64,000 bases of DNA. Origin: Tretioscincus oriximinensis. Taxonomy: Eukaryota; Chordata; Lepidosauria; Squamata; Gymnophthalmidae. Below, one piece after another: positions 9,933 to 22,675 of the stretch (its first letter is position 1; every line of letters begins with the position of its first letter). Made by a program: the position numbers and the translations under genes. The DNA lies in contig JAJVDF010000282.1 of the NCBI GenBank assembly GCA_022410635.1, positions 1,159,356 to 1,223,355 on the forward strand, written 5' to 3'. Under the pieces are notes generated by a model. That model was not told the origin of the DNA and searched no databases. It was given only the letters and a program-made list of their open reading frames with translations.

Positions 9933-11715
9933 GTAATTTGTTCCAAAGCAATTACCCTAATGCATTTTTAAAAGCATAAAATAAAGAATAATTTCATTTG
10001 TTGAAAAGATATTCAGGTTGCTTTATGTATAACAATGACAGAATATTTTGATTCAGTCAATTTTTTTTTTGGCTCAGACTCTAGTTAATTACATTTACCA
10101 GTTGGGAAAAATACTATTTAAATATATGTATTTAAATATATATATATATTATAAATGTCATTGTTAATCTGATAGCTTCCATAAAGTGAACTCTGTGGTC
10201 CTGTTTGCACAAGTGTAGTAATTTGTCTTAGGGATTTATTGTACTGCATTGTTTGAGAGGAGTGGATTACTAGTAGACCAGGTAAATTTGCCCTACATGT
10301 GTTTTAGGGCTATTAAAAATGCATTTGCAGTGGTGTATCTGCATAACATATCAGTTGTTCCACACAGGACCTCCAGACTGCCTTCGGAAGCACTTTCAGA
10401 ACGGTCCACAAAGACGGTGCCAAAGTGAACTGGGTGCAGTTTGCAACTGACCGTAACATCACATATGACAACAGTTTGGCACTTGCACACTAGCAAATAT
10501 TGTTTCACTTCTAATGTGGATCCAGTTACTTAATGCAAACACATCTAGTTGGTGCTCATTCACATCAAGCTAATCTACATTAATGAAAAGGTTTTAAGGA
10601 ATCTTTTGTACTTCACACACACACACACACACTCTGCAGGCTGTTTATTAATTGCTTTTAGAACTTGGGGAAGTTTTAAAAGTCAGTTAAGTTTAACAGG
10701 TGAAGGGTTTTCTTTCTTCTGCTTCAAGAGTCCCAATCTGCAATTGGTGAGCTGCTGTGTTGGACAGAACACTAGGCAAGGATTCCCTCCACATGATGTG
10801 TTAAAGAATACAATGGCATTAAGTTCCAAAATAATGCATTTGTGAGTCCCGGCATACCTTTCACAAACAAATCATTAAATCACATAGAACAGACAAGCTG
10901 AGTAAGCAGCTGCGGCCGCTCAGGCTTCCCCAGGGGGGTTGCAGAGAACTGGACAAAATGGAGTTTCTCCTTGTTCCCTTTGACTTATGGGAGAGAGGGC
11001 AGTCAAAGGGAACAAAGTTCTCCCATCATGGTTCTATCAGTGCCACCCTCTCGCCCATAAGTCAAAGGGAACAAGGAGGAGCTCTGCTTCATTCATTCCT
11101 CTGCCTGCCAAGGATCATGGCTCCTCCTTGGTCCCTTTGACTTCTGGGTGGGTGGAGAATTCCCCCATCATGGCACCCCGCTACCAGCTGAGCATGATTT
11201 CCCAGGTCAGTCAGTGTCTCACACACAGTCAGGGCTCTCTCAACCTGCCCTGCACTTGCTTAAGTAATGTGGCTTGAGGTGGGGTCTTCAAATGAATGAT
11301 TAGGTCTAGGGGATTCTAGACCTGAGGGCCACGGCTGATGGGACTACACCAGGAAGTGTATGAGATTTTCACATTGGTCTCTTCTTGTGAGATCCTATCT
11401 TCTCTCATTAACCTGGCACACAAAGGCTTGAGGAGGGGAATACGGTCCATTACACAAAGATGGGAAAAATCAGCAACCAAGAAATTCCAGTTCTTAACAC
11501 CATGCAAAGCATGGCAAAAACTCCTTTTACGCCTTTGATGAAGAATTATGTTGTTGAAACATTCCAATAAGATCCAGGTAAAAAAACATAATGTGGACGG
11601 GGCCAAGATATCCTGTGGCCTGATTTATGAGGAAAAGGGCTTCCCTTATATTCTTGGATTCTTGACACTAACCTATTATGTTTTCTCTCTCTTTTATCTT
11701 TGTATGGCATTTTAG
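9933..11715 (+). other. Intron between exons 6 and 7
   Basis: It has a (CA)n tract at 10612-10632, a small inverted-repeat cluster at 10967-11148 and an unclassified repeat-like end near 11530-11600. The segment near 10790-10850 is also found at about 26135-26190. The rest is unremarkable. Confidence 0.8.
10967..11148. repeat. Three-unit inverted repeat with CTCCTTGTTCCCTTTGACTT core
   Basis: CTCCTTGTTCCCTTTGACTT at 10967 recurs inverted at about 11002 (shorter) and 11054-11078, and again in direct orientation at 11124-11148. Arms are about 25 bp. A GCGGCCGC site lies just upstream (about 10912). Confidence 0.75.
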
Positions 11716-11876
11716 GTTTCCAGTGTACAGGCTTTTACTTGGCTATCCCAATTGCGCCACAGATGGGATGAAGAGCAAAATGAATGTTTTGTCAACATTT
11801 GTGATGCCCAATTCCAGTATTTTTATGAGTACCTTGGAAACAGTTCCAGACTTGTAATTACACCACTTACTGACCG
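11716..11876 (+). CDS. DNAH11: Dynein heavy chain exon 7 (linker/AAA1 junction)
   Basis: A 161-nt exon after TTTTAG, ending in the first two bases of an Arg codon (phase 2) at CCG/GTAAGG. It encodes [34 protein letters not shown] and [10 protein letters not shown]. The last segment is the start of AAA1 (hydrolytic ATPase region 1). [16 protein letters not shown] and LVITPLTDR are highly conserved in this group. The next coding exon is 7.7 kb downstream. Confidence 0.95.
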
Positions 11877-13084
11877 GTAAGGACCCATATTAAAGCAACT
11901 GAGCGATGAAGATGATAGACATCTCAAGATTTTATTAAAGCTTTTCCGGTGTTTCATATAACAATAAGAGGCGTCTTGATAGATCAATATTATAAGACGA
12001 GTCTGAAATTGGGTAACAGCCTGGATGTTAGAAGAGGAGAGAAATTATTGCATGTGGTTTTATCTGCTAGCATCCTTTATTGAAACTGTAGAGTATTTCT
12101 TTGAATTTTGGTCACCAGACTGAAGGAACCAAGCTGGTTTATAGAATCTTATTAAAATGATTAAAATGTACGTTTACTTCAAAAGAAGAAAGCAAATCCT
12201 TTCATTGTTTTAGCACATGTTAACATTCTTTGTCCTGGACAATAGTCTTTTAAGCTTCTAAACTGATTTCTTTTCTTTTTTTTTCCATGTGTGTGCACGT
12301 GTAATTGGACAAAATAAAATAAACTAGACGGAACAATTGTGCAGAACTCCTTAGAAGTCAGTGAATAAAAATCACTTTGCACTTGCACATAATCATTTTG
12401 TTATGGTGCGATGCATAATAGTGGTTGCAGGGAAGAATTTGCAGCAATTTTAAATATTCTTTTCACTGAAATTGTTTATCCACATTGCCAGAGCCTTTAA
12501 GGAAATGCTCATGTGTTCTGCATTGTTGGGAGCAGATGTTTCTGTCTTCTCTGGCTCCCTAACTGCTCTCTAGGCAGATGGCAAGCAGTAGCTGAGGTGT
12601 GTGATGTCTGCTGTACATAGGAATAACTTTTCTAGCTGGCAGAAAGCACAGCTGCCAAGCTATTATAATGGTGATGACACTGGTTCGTTGTGGGAAGCCT
12701 TGTGTGGAGCCATGCAGATCAGAGGGAGGATTACGTGCCCCCACGCCCATTCTTTTTAATATGGAGAATAAGCACTTCAGACAATCAGGCTGCCAATCAT
12801 AATGCTTTCTGGATTGTGACTGGGTAGGAAGCAAGGTCGTCCAGTCACGGTAAGGGTACAGCCCCAATCACAATTTTTAGCGAGGTGGAAGCAACACCAC
12901 CTCCAACGCACCCCAAGAGGTCACAAATGTTCAGTGATCCATTTGCTAAAAAGCTCCGTAGGCGTGGAACTCTTAGCCACCACAGTTTGTGTGATTCCAC
13001 AGCAGACATTTCTAAAATGTGGAAAAAAAGTATCTGTGGGGACATTTCAAGTAATATGAACATGGCAAATCTCTCAAGGGGGCT

Positions 13085-13260
13085 TGTAGCACTTGGAAGC
13101 TAACAGGAGAAAGGTAGGTAGCACAAGTTTTGTAGATATGTCTACTTCTTCAGATGCTAGGGGACCAATGTCAGGAACAGACTTTATAAGAAACTGTGTG
13201 TGGGAGATGACAAAGGACACGTAAATGTGATATGGGGATGAACTCTAGGTGAGATAAACA
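13085..13260 (+). repeat. Dispersed repeat with CTTCTTCAGATGC motif
   Basis: It contains GTAGCACTTGGAAGCTAACAGG, then TAGATATGTCTACTTCTTCAG. Related copies lie at 18110-18190, 36540-36640, 43805-43960 and 59555-59640. This is a recurrent reptile repeat end; I cannot name its family with confidence. Confidence 0.5.
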
Positions 13261-13284
13261 GCTGAGTGGCAGAAGTTTTTTTTG

Positions 13285-13940
13285 TTTTTGCTTTTAATTT
13301 TTAATTTTAAACATACAATCAAAACAAATACATGTAATGGAAAGCAAAACATATAACATATAACATATTACATAAACAATTACATGAACAAAACAGTACA
13401 TAAACAAAACCCTGTCCCACCCTCCCCAGGAGATCATTACATTCTATTCATATCGTAGTTACAATAATAGTCTTGCGTCTGATACCATAGCGATAGTATG
13501 TGCCAGAGTAGCACTTCTGTTAAAGTTAACACCAATGGCTAACAGTTTCTGCCAGTTTCTTTCCCAAGTGGATCTCTGTAGAACGCCAATTTTTATAAGA
13601 CGTTTTTCTCTTAACACGTCAAATTTCAAAAATTCAGACAGATAGTCGTACCATTGGCTTAGTAGCCATTTACTTTTATCCTTCCATCCTCTAGCCAGAG
13701 TGAGCTGGCCTGCCCATATTGATCTCTCAATTATGTATTTATCGGAAGGATGTGTGTCCGCGGTTCTGTACATCAATAACAAGGTAGAATTTTTGACCAG
13801 GTTGATCCCTATGATGTCCCTCAGTTCTCCGAAAATTAAATCCCACCATTGTTGCACGTATCTGCAGAAGTTAATCCTCTCAAGTAGAGGAAAATGCCTG
13901 TGGGAGCAAGATGCATCTGGCTGGTTGTGCATCAATCAGT
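13285..13940 (-). mobile_element. L1-like LINE fragment (ORF2 C-terminus)
   Basis: The minus-strand frame 13459-13935 (158 codons) resembles the L1 ORF2 C-terminal region: a WWDLIFGELRDIIGINL segment, then IWAGQLTLARGWKDKSKW, similar to the AARL.IA.KWK block of L1s. A T-rich run at 13277-13315 reads as an A-rich 3' tail on the minus strand. It is 5' truncated and has no catalytic domain. Confidence 0.6.
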
Positions 13941-14478
13941 TAACTGGTATTATAAAAATGTATAAAGGGCCAGGAAATCATGTTAAGCCCCTTGTCAATA
14001 GTCTAAAATTTGTGGATGCATTCCAGATCTGCTGTTTCTCTTTCAAACCTTCCTTTGCAGTTTTTTTGTTCAAGGACTGCAGTTCTGAGGTCCAAGATAA
14101 AATGTCATGGGAGGTTGAAGTGTTCTGCAATGGGTTTCTGTATGTTTCCATTTCAAATATTTTATTTGCATCCATTTATTGTGTCTTTAGCCAATCAGTG
14201 CTACCGGAAACATGTTTTCTGCCTACTGGAAGTTGGCTTGCGGACCCATCTATAGGGAGGCCAGGACTGCTTTTGTCCTGGTTTTTGATAGATCAGTTTG
14301 CAATAATTAGTTGTGTTTAGCCATTGCAACGTCTTTCTATGAGTCAAAAACAGTAATGGGCAACATAGGATTCCTTCATACATATTTACTTGGAGGTCTC
14401 CCCTACAACACAGTTATCAAAATATAACTTTCTTCTTCAAGAAAGTTATATGGTGGGCAACGTATAGTGTTTTTTTTT

Positions 14479-14708
14479 ACTAATGTCAGCCATACCTAGG
14501 TTTTAATCCACCTTGAATCCACTTTCAAAATGGAAACATAACATCAAAATGAAATGTAATTTTCTTGCCACCTTATCTAAACCAAAGCAGAGTTTTATGT
14601 CTTAGAAGATGTTGAAAGAAAACAGTTTGCCGCTTTGCATTCAGAAAGTGGACTGAAGTCGGATTAAAATTTTAAGTGTGGCCATTACTAGGTTTGACTG
14701 ACATTAGT
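14479..14708. mobile_element. Foldback element (ACTAATGTCAG termini)
   Basis: ACTAATGTCAGCCATACCTAG at the left is matched by inverted CTAGGTTTGACTGACATTAGT at the right. The subterminal regions (TTTTAATCCACCTTGAATCCAC and GTGGACTGAAGTCGGATTAAAA) also pair. A partial relative of the left end is at about 22219. Confidence 0.75.
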
Positions 14709-16759
14709 TTAAAAAAAAGACTGTACCTTGCCCATCTTTTATTTTGATAACTAAGGGTGGTTTGATAACTCTTCAGAGAAAAAAAAATATAGATTAAATA
14801 ATATGCTATTCTTCTTTTAAGAGTTGTGCATTAGGAAAAACTTTTTTCTTCCTCATGTGTTGGAACAGTTTTTGTGACCCCGAAGACAAATCTGCACTGG
14901 GGCAGGGTTATTTATTTTTTTTAAAAAAAGGATGAAGCATTCTACCCTGTTATATTTGAAGCCCCATGTATTCTTCCCTATGACTTTTTATTAAAAAAAA
15001 CTTTAAAGTTTTGAAATGAACAATAATATTCTCCTACATGACAGAAACGGTTGGTTAAAAAAAGATAGGAAAGGTTGGCCACTTAGGTTTTGCCAATGGG
15101 CAGAGAATGATATGATCAATTATATCTTAGTAGAGCTAAAGGATCAATGTACTGAAGGAGGGCATGTAAGAACAAACAAAAATGGACATCTTGTGGAGTT
15201 TAAGGAAAGAAAGCGAAGAGCATCGTGATCAGGAATAGACAAAGGAAATGGCCCACTCCTTCAGAAGCCAATGGAGGCAGACCTACTTGTAAAGTACAAG
15301 GAACGCAGGTATACAGTAATAATAAGAAGTACGGTAGGGTTAGAAGATCATGTGGAGATGGTCACAGAAGAAAGCTGAAGTACTGTAGCGCTGAGGGAAA
15401 AGGTTTTGTGGAAGTCAAAGATATCACAGAGCACACAAAAGACAATCACAAAGGTGAAGGAGAGGAAGATCAAGGATGGAGAAGACGACTAATGAGGAAG
15501 AAGAAGATCGAGAGAAAGCTGGAAGACCTAGTAGGGCTCTCTAGCACAAGAGATGAAAGCCCCCCAGGGTGGTAAATAGGAGATGAGATTTTTTTCAAGC
15601 TAGTGAATAATGCCTGTGGCAGGATTCCTAGAAAACTGCTTGAAATGAGGCTGTATAAATGGTGGGAAGGAAAGGCCAGAAAGATGGCCTTGGGGAAAAA
15701 AATCATCAAAAGTTCACATGTGACATACTTTAGAAAAAAGGTATTAAAGTTAAAAACTAAAAAAAAAGTTTGAAATTGGCAAGTTATTTCATAGCACTTT
15801 AGAATTAATTTCAGTACGAGGGTTGGCAGAGGCAAGAGCTTTCGCCAAGGCTGTCTGCATAAAGGTGAAGTTATTTTATATTTTCTTGACATTATTTTTG
15901 TGGTTTAAAATCAGTCGCGACCAACAAGGTGGTCAGTATGATCGAACTTGTCATTAGATTACTTAATTTCCTTCTTTGTGTACATATGAAGTGAATTGTC
16001 ATAGTCCTTTCTGAACTGGACCTTTTTCTGGAATATATTCTAAAATAAGGACCTGCTTTTTACCCGATAGTGAAAAGTATGGAAAAGCCTGTCATTAAAG
16101 TGCAACCCCGATAGTCTCTTAGCAGAAATCTGCACCAAACGCCTGCATCCCATCACATGACTTTTTGTCCTGCTCCTGGAAATGACATTGTTTGTAATAT
16201 CATTTCCGAAAATGGAACCAGAAGTGACATCGCGAATGATGTCCTTTCCAGAACCAGGGACCAGAAGTGACATCATGAATGATGTAATTTCCGAGAACCG
16301 AACCTGAAAAATACAACAACACGGTCTGAGGTACGCTAGATGAGCATTATGCATACTTTGAACAAGAGGGGAAATTCTGATAACAATTCTGGGAGTCATA
16401 CATTTTAACATGTACATGGAAAGTTCCAGTTTACATTCCAGAATGAGACCCCATGTTGAAAGGAGTTATTATATCCACATGCCAAGCTCACAGATGTCAT
16501 TGAATTGTTTTACATACAGTCTTCTACCGTGGGGCATATGATCTTCTATATATTAATGAAAGATTTATGTAATGAAATTGAGTGTGACCTGTTTGGAAAG
16601 TTTGTAAAAAAATGCTAATACCATGACTCTTTATGGTTTGAACTAGCAGTGTTAGATATGTTAATGAAGGCACTATGTATATTGTGTTTGAGAGTGTATG
16701 TGGTAATATTTGCGGTTATGAATCAAGTATGTATATACAAATGTTTGTGCCTTGTTAAT

Positions 16760-17050
16760 TTAGAGCCAGGTCCATCCCACTCAGCAAAGGAAGTGGGAAC
16801 CCAGGGCAGGGCCTTCCCTGTGGTAGCCCCCAGACTATGGAAGAGTCTTCTCCTTCTCACTGTTTTCATTCAGAAAATCTCTGAAGATGCACCTCTTTAA
16901 CCTGATCCTAGGTTGAAGAAGCGGCTTTCCCTTCCTCAATTTCAGGCACTTTTAAAAAATGTTAGTTTTGTACTTTTATATTTTTATTGCTAACCGCCCT
17001 GAGACTTTAAAGTATAGGGTGAGATATAAGAATGAATGAATGAATAAAAT
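16760..17050 (+). mobile_element. L2-like LINE 3' end
   Basis: The frame reads GRAFPVVAPRLWKSL (family AF.VAAPRLWN.LP), followed by the TTGCTAACCGCCCTGAGACTT tail and GAATGAATGAATAAAAT. It is truncated at the 5' end. Confidence 0.75.
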
Positions 17051-17852
17051 TTATCAANCAGTTCAGAAAGCTGTGAAAGCACCGTGAAAATCACTAACAC
17101 ATACTACTATATACTGGGATATTCATGTACTAATAGCTTGATTAACTTTTGCTTTTAAACTATGTCCAGTCCTGCAGAATCACATTAATTCAGTTTTTTC
17201 TGGACCAAATCCCTTTTGTTGGGACACAAAATGTACTGAAGTGGCTTAAGTAAAGGTGTGACCATAGCATTGCAGATATTAATAGTTAAATGTTACTTTA
17301 TTATGTGGCTCTAGATAACTATGCTTTATCTGTGCTGTTGAGTTTGGGTTATCTAATGTGTGTCATGCCATATAATACTTGAGTACAGCTCCCACAGTTC
17401 CTTGGCTTCTTGGTTCCGCTTATGCTACATCTGTTTTAGGTGAATTATTAAGATCAGCATTGTTGTAAGATCATCTAATCTAGCAAGTACATGGATATAG
17501 TTGTATTTGTCACGGGTCACACAAATTATTTATGAATTGCTCATCCCTTTGGAGTAAGTTTACGCTTTCTGTACCGGTTGTGTGGCTGATAGATTGGTAG
17601 CATTTCCCAAATATATGGGAATTAAGAATATATTATGAGGCTTTCAAATAAGCATTACATAGACACTCTCTAATGTCTGTTGCAAGAAACATTCTCATTG
17701 TTCAGGTCCCATTCCTTAACTTCTGTATTATATTTCTGTTAATTCTTGTTAGGAAGAGTGATAGTCATTACTCCTGTGGTTTTCTGCTTGTTTCTAGAAT
17801 TTTAGGGAAAATAATAATTTATACTAAACCGAAACAGAACATTATCATAGAT

Positions 17853-18018
17853 CAGTGATTCCCAAACCTTTTTTGAACTGCCACCCCCTTGGCTCTCAAG
17901 CCACATCCCTAGTGCCCCCCACCCCATTCACCTCGATTGTATAAAAAAATTCTTACTGCTCCCCTCAATGTCTTCAGCACCCATAGGGGGGCAGTACCAC
18001 TCACTTTGGGAATCATTG
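17853..18018 (+). mobile_element. Short hAT-like element with perfect 8-bp TSD
   Basis: It starts CAGTGATTCCCAAACC and ends GGGAATCATTG. It is flanked on both sides by TCATAGAT (17845-17852 and 18019-18026), a perfect 8-bp target duplication typical of hAT transposition. At 166 bp it has no coding capacity. A degraded relative lies at 5213-5376. Confidence 0.88.
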
Positions 18019-18227
18019 TCATAGATCAATGTGGAGTAATTATTATCTGTGCTATTTTGTTTAGTTTAGATATATTATTCTCATAGCCTTTTCTCTTGCC
18101 TAGAGTCTTCAGAAGTAGACCTGTCTACGAAAGCTTATGCCAACCACTTTTCTCAAGTTAGTCTCAAAGTGCTGCTAGCTCCTTTGCTGGACATTCTTGA
18201 ACTAATTGGTCAACAAGCTACAACCCC

Positions 18228-18700
18228 CCTCCAGATGAGCTGTTCAAATCTGGAATTTATTTTAAATCTGGAATAACCCAATTGCACGTTCATCCTCACC
18301 TTTATGCATTATCATAGTGAGGAGCCAGCTGATGGATCCATGGGGAATTGTATCCTCATTGCATTGCACCCCTGAGAACTCACCTGCACAGTCTCGCAAT
18401 TGCTTGCTCTTCCTCCCTTGCCTTGTATGTCTGAGCTCCAGTGCGCATGTCTTGCCTTGAATCTCAGCTAAGTGTGCATGCCTTGCCTCAAATCCCAGCT
18501 GAATTCTCACCTTTTCCTACCTCTTTGTGCGCTCATGTGCCAAAGCAAATGGGGAAAAGGGAAGCTCGCTCTGATAGCAGCTTGAAAGGACTGTAAAGAA
18601 AGCCCGGAGTATTGGGTCTTTTTTGCAAATGGATTACTGGAATTCCATGAGGATGTGAGGCACAATCTTCCTGATTATAAGTAATAACAGGCATGTGGGA
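18228..18700 (+). repeat. Dispersed element sharing blocks with 24645-25870
   Basis: The segment AAATCTGGAATTTATTTTAA and later blocks (GCATGTCTTGCC, TTTTGCAAATGGATTACTGG) recur in the same order at 24645-24735 and 25600-25870. That second copy is interrupted by a CR1. Probably a non-autonomous DNA element. Confidence 0.45.
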
Positions 18701-19430
18701 GAGTTCAACATTCCAAACTATAACAATTAATGACAGAGCTCAGAACATTGGCAGCCTCCAGAGACCAGAGTCCTTGGATTAGACACCGGCAAAAAGACAG
18801 AAAACAGAGGGAAATAATAAATGGAGAAGTAAGAAGAAGGAAGAAGAACTGGATTCTTATACCGTGCTTTTCTCACCTTTCAAAGGGACTCAAAGCAGCT
18901 TACAAGGGTATTTTTGCCCGAAGGCTGACATTCTATCTTCCCCACTAGGCTGTGGTGATTCCCATGTATCTACTTGCATCCAGTTGCAATTTCTTGCAAT
19001 TCATGCTTTCAAGTAGCTGGGTTGGCTAGAGCTACAGGCTAGTGAAAGGTGCTCACCCCTCCCCATGTCCCACCCAGGCCTTCGAAACCCGATCTCCCAG
19101 ATGAGAGACGGATTTCTTAGCGACAGAGAATACCCCAGGGTTTATTACTGGGTGGGGAAGGAAGGAAGAAAAGGAAGAAGGAAGGAAAGCAGAAGTGAAA
19201 GGGTGATGGGAGAGGTCAAGGGAGGGAGGGTGGAGGCATGGATGGGAACAAGGGGAGAGGAGGGGCTAGAGCCCGCTGTATTACCGTAACACAACGGATT
19301 AATTCCACAAGTGTAACTATAGTTGTGGTTTCAACACCTTGTCTGGATGGGACCACAGTGTGAGTGAATCTGAGAATCATGCAGGACAGATCTTTTGCTT
19401 CCTTCTGGATGATAGCTAGCATGATCCATC
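18700..19430 (+). repeat. Unclassified element split by a SINE
   Basis: The left part (AATGACAGAGCTCAGAAC, GGCAGCCTCCAGAGA) and right part (GTATTACCGTAACACAACGG) also occur at 45592 onward and about 46090. Here the two parts are separated by an antisense SINE; there by a foldback hAT-like element. Confidence 0.55.
18826..19128 (-). mobile_element. tRNA-derived SINE family 1, copy b
   Basis: In reverse orientation: purine tail, CTTTTCTCACCTTTCAAAGG, CTATCTTCCCCA, GGTTGGCTAGAGCTACAGGC, then the box B region TTCGAAACCCGATCTCCCAG. It is inserted within an older repeat. Confidence 0.85.
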
Positions 19431-19584
19431 TAAGGATACCAGATTCCCTGCTAGTCCCTGCTTTAATAGTTCATAGTGGTATTCATAAACAAGTAATCTT
19501 TTCTGAATTCATGCTCCTATGTATCAAATGATAATTAGGTTTATTTCTTAAATGGCTGTTCAAAATACTTTTCTATTTCCACAG

Positions 19585-19741
19585 ATGCTACATTACACTA
19601 ACTCAGTCTCTCCACTTAACTATGAGCGGAGCCCTGGCTGGCCCAGCTGGAACAGGGAAAACAGAAACAATCAAGGATTTAGGCCGTTCTCTTGGAATGA
19701 TGGTCTGTGTCTTCAACTGCTCAGAACAAATGGACTATAAG
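19585..19741 (+). CDS. DNAH11: Dynein heavy chain exon 8 (AAA1 Walker A)
   Basis: A 157-nt exon that completes the split Arg, then [15 protein letters not shown], the AAA1 P-loop GPAGTGKT (19640-19663, catalytic Lys codon 19658-19660), [10 protein letters not shown] and [13 protein letters not shown]1 is the main ATP-hydrolysing site of the motor. The P-loop is intact. Two flanking residues differ from the usual family sequence: Leu at 19634-19636, where [12 protein letters not shown] normally has Pro, and Ile in TETIKD, where Thr is usual. The donor is GTGCTG. Confidence 0.96.
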
Positions 19742-22529
19742 GTGCTGCTTTCTTTTCAATAATTATTAATACTGCTGCCTAAAGTATATTTATTAAGAGT
19801 TTATCAGTAAATTGATCCACTTTATCTTAAAGCCTTTAGTTGCTCCTATGACAAAATTCTAGAGGAAGAGAAAAACCTGAGAAGTATTCCAGGATATATC
19901 TTGGAATAGGGATCTGCAATCTACATGCCAATACCAACTATGGCAGTCCCAGAATAAAACTCAGTGAAGAAATGATGTTAGATGCAATTGGATGAAGATT
20001 TTGTCTTCTATAAGTGATATCTGTGCCCAGCTTATCAGAACTGGGGAATTCTGCTCTACCAAGAAAGGACTCCTTATGCATATGCTAGGAAACAGAAAAC
20101 AACTGTTCTAATAAACCTGGTATCATTTTATTTTGTAAAGGAGAGAGAACCTGTACAAACTAGAGGTTGCCTAGTAGCCAAGTGTTCCAGAGTGAGGCCT
20201 TAGTAACAGAATATTCATGAATTGAACAATTTGATCTGCCCTTTGAATTTTCACTACTAATGGATTCTTCAATTTTTATAAAAAACATGTTCACTCATCC
20301 CACTTATAATGCACTAAACTTTTTGCTGGAGTAACATTAGCCATATTCCAAGCCATGGAATAATACTATTAAAAGTACTCAGGTAGCTCAGTATTGAGAA
20401 AAAATGTATTTTAACTAGAACTAAGTTGCTGCAGTTTCATGTCATATTCAAAATAATTCAGGGAAGCAAACCTGCGTATAGAAGTGATGTGCAGATACAT
20501 ACATTAAAATGGTTTGAATTCTCTAATAATGGAGACCGCATGAGTATGAATATTAAATAGTTAGACCCNTGATCTTGTTAATTGAGTTCTGTTAATTAAT
20601 TCCAAGAATTTATAAACCATGAAAACATTTGCATCAAGTTTTATGAATATAAAGGTGAATGGTACTAAAGAATGAGGAAAAGACTGTTCCTTGTCATGAA
20701 TCCTGGCAATAAGAAATAGGTTAGCCTGTGTAATCTACGAGTACCCCGAGAGTTTACATTTGGTTTTCAGATCAACAGTGGATAACTGTGAGTTTAATTA
20801 TTATTTTTGCAAACATACAGTTATCTCCAGAGCTATTTCTAAAATATTTGGACAGGATGGTAAGATATTTGTGGCTGTACAGGTAAATCCTGACTTAACA
20901 TGATAATTAGGGCCAAATATTTGCTTGTAAAATGGAGATTCATAAAGCGGGAGGCAATGGAAGTAATATCTTTTAGAACTCTCAGCTTTAGTCTAACTGC
21001 CTAACTGCTTGTTAGGATGATAACTCATAAAGTAGCAGAAGATGGGGGTTTACTATATAGCACATTAAAGTATGAATCCAAATTTCATCTATCCAGTTGT
21101 ACTGTCAGATCTTACTGGTTGGGGGGGGGGGAGAATTATGCTGATTGTCCATTTCCCTTCAGCCTCTTCTTTCCCTGAAAATATGTTTTGGAGAACTTGA
21201 TATTGCTAAATAAGGCTGCATCCACACATGCAGTTATGCCAATCATTTTCAAAGTATAGTGCGCTATACCCAATTGCCCTTCCATACGCACTTACCTGGG
21301 ACATTGCACGAGGCTCTGGGACAATTGACAGAAGACGGCAGCATCCATACAGTAAATCCAGAAATCCCTTGTGCTCCATGTGGGCCAGGCAGCCACCNTG
21401 TAAGAGTTTGCCCAAATGGCTGCTGGCTGCTACTCTTCCTCATCATCACACCTTATGTGAGGAAGTGTACACCATACATTGTGATGCGAGTGGGTGGCTA
21501 AAGAGCTCCACTACAGTCTTAGACTTAGCCAGTATAGGAAAACATGGGCCTTTGGAGCTTTCCAGCACATGGATCACATAGGTACGATCCAATATGGCAA
21601 GACAGCCTCTATGTGACTCNCATCACAGGTAATGCCCATNATTATTCCTGAAATACTATTTNCAGGAAGTGAAGAACAGGTGAAGTTTTTGCCTTCTTCC
21701 ATTTCAGACTGCCCAAATGCAATTGGTGGGCCACTGGATTATATGTGCTCTGGCCCCATTCTGCAGGGTTATGTAAGAATATGCTATGTGGATGTTGCCT
21801 AATTGAAGGCTACAAGGTAAAATATGGCTATTGACTTTTTTCTAGATTATACCTTTGGATAGGAGACTGCTGTCCATATCATCATGCAGATTTTGGCTTT
21901 ATTTGCATTTATCTGCTTTGATTCACTTTGGTAAAAGTGGATTAACTTTAACAGACCCTGTTTGCTACAAAAGGAAACACTCAAGATGTGGGCTTGCTCA
22001 TGCAGATGACAAGTCTCTTTGACCTTTTTAACCTGGCCTTTGGTTGGAAAAACTGCTCTTCCTTCCCTACTTTCAGTCATTGTTTTAATACGTTGTTCTG
22101 TTTTTAATGTTAACTACCCTGAGACCTTCGGGTGTAGGGTGATATTGAAATGTAAATAAATAAATAAATAAATAAATAGAATAATGAAATAAATATGCCC
22201 ACTTGTGTTTTTTTTTTAACTAACGTAATAAATTCGTTCACTTTGAATCCAACATTTTCAAGAACAGCAGGGAAAGAAACAATAGAATGAAAGGAAAGTG
22301 AAATATTTACATTATTGTTGTTATTTTAACCATCCGTGATTCCTTCTGGAAGTTCTACAGTCTTATCAACCCAAATTATTATGGAATTATTCTAAAGAGG
22401 GTGGAAAATGCTTTATAGCACATGATTATTATTTTCTTCAAAAACTGAAATGTGGGATATTGCACACAAATATAAAATATTCCCTGGTTCAATTTTCAGT
22501 AGTTATTTCCCTTTATTTCTTGTCAATAG
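19742..22529 (+). other. Intron between exons 8 and 9
   Basis: It contains a probable TIR element (21213-21595), a dispersed-repeat piece (about 21640-21800) and an L2-like LINE tail (21985-22185). The segment 19742-21200 shows nothing recognisable. Confidence 0.8.
21985..22185 (+). mobile_element. L2-like LINE 3' tail
   Basis: AACCTGGCCTTTGGTTGG, TTAACTACCCTGAGACCTTC and GGGTGTAGGGTGATAT, followed by a (AAAT)n tail. This is the same 3' end as the LINEs at 8745 and 16760. Confidence 0.75.
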
Positions 22530-22675
22530 TCAATTGGAAATACCTTCAAGGGCTTATGCCAAACTGGCGTATGGGGTTGTTTTGATGAGTTCAATCGTAT
22601 TTCTGTGGAGGTGCTATCTGTTGCAGCTGTTCAAGTTAAAACCATTCAAGATGCCATCCGACACAAGAAGAAAAA
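22530..22675 (+). CDS. DNAH11: Dynein heavy chain exon 9 (AAA1 Walker B)
   Basis: A 146-nt exon after CAATAG reading [16 protein letters not shown], the Walker B segment CFDEFNRI (Asp 22584-22586, Glu 22587-22589) and [19 protein letters not shown]. It ends in phase 2 within a Lys run. Catalytic Asp and Glu are both present, so AAA1 should hydrolyse ATP. It is followed by an 87-nt intron, the shortest in the window. Confidence 0.95.

Larger units (their letters stand above)
11877..19584 (+). other. Intron between exons 7 and 8
   Basis: A 7.7-kb intron holding an L1-like antisense fragment, a foldback element (14479-14708), an L2-like LINE end, an intact short hAT-like element with target duplication, and a SINE nested in an unclassified repeat. 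The part at 15010-15590 is purine-rich with two short open frames of no recognised family; 16170-16290 carries tandem TGACATCA-type motifs. Confidence 0.8.

Noticed and set aside
13700..14320. 206-codon + strand open frame
   Set aside because: Antisense over much of its length to an L1-like fragment whose minus-strand frame has recognisable ORF2 C-terminal similarity; no similarity in this frame.
15016..15575. Two consecutive purine-rich open frames (70 and 116 codons)
   Set aside because: Low-complexity Lys/Glu/Arg-rich translation in a purine-rich intron segment; no start context, splice structure or family match that I can support.
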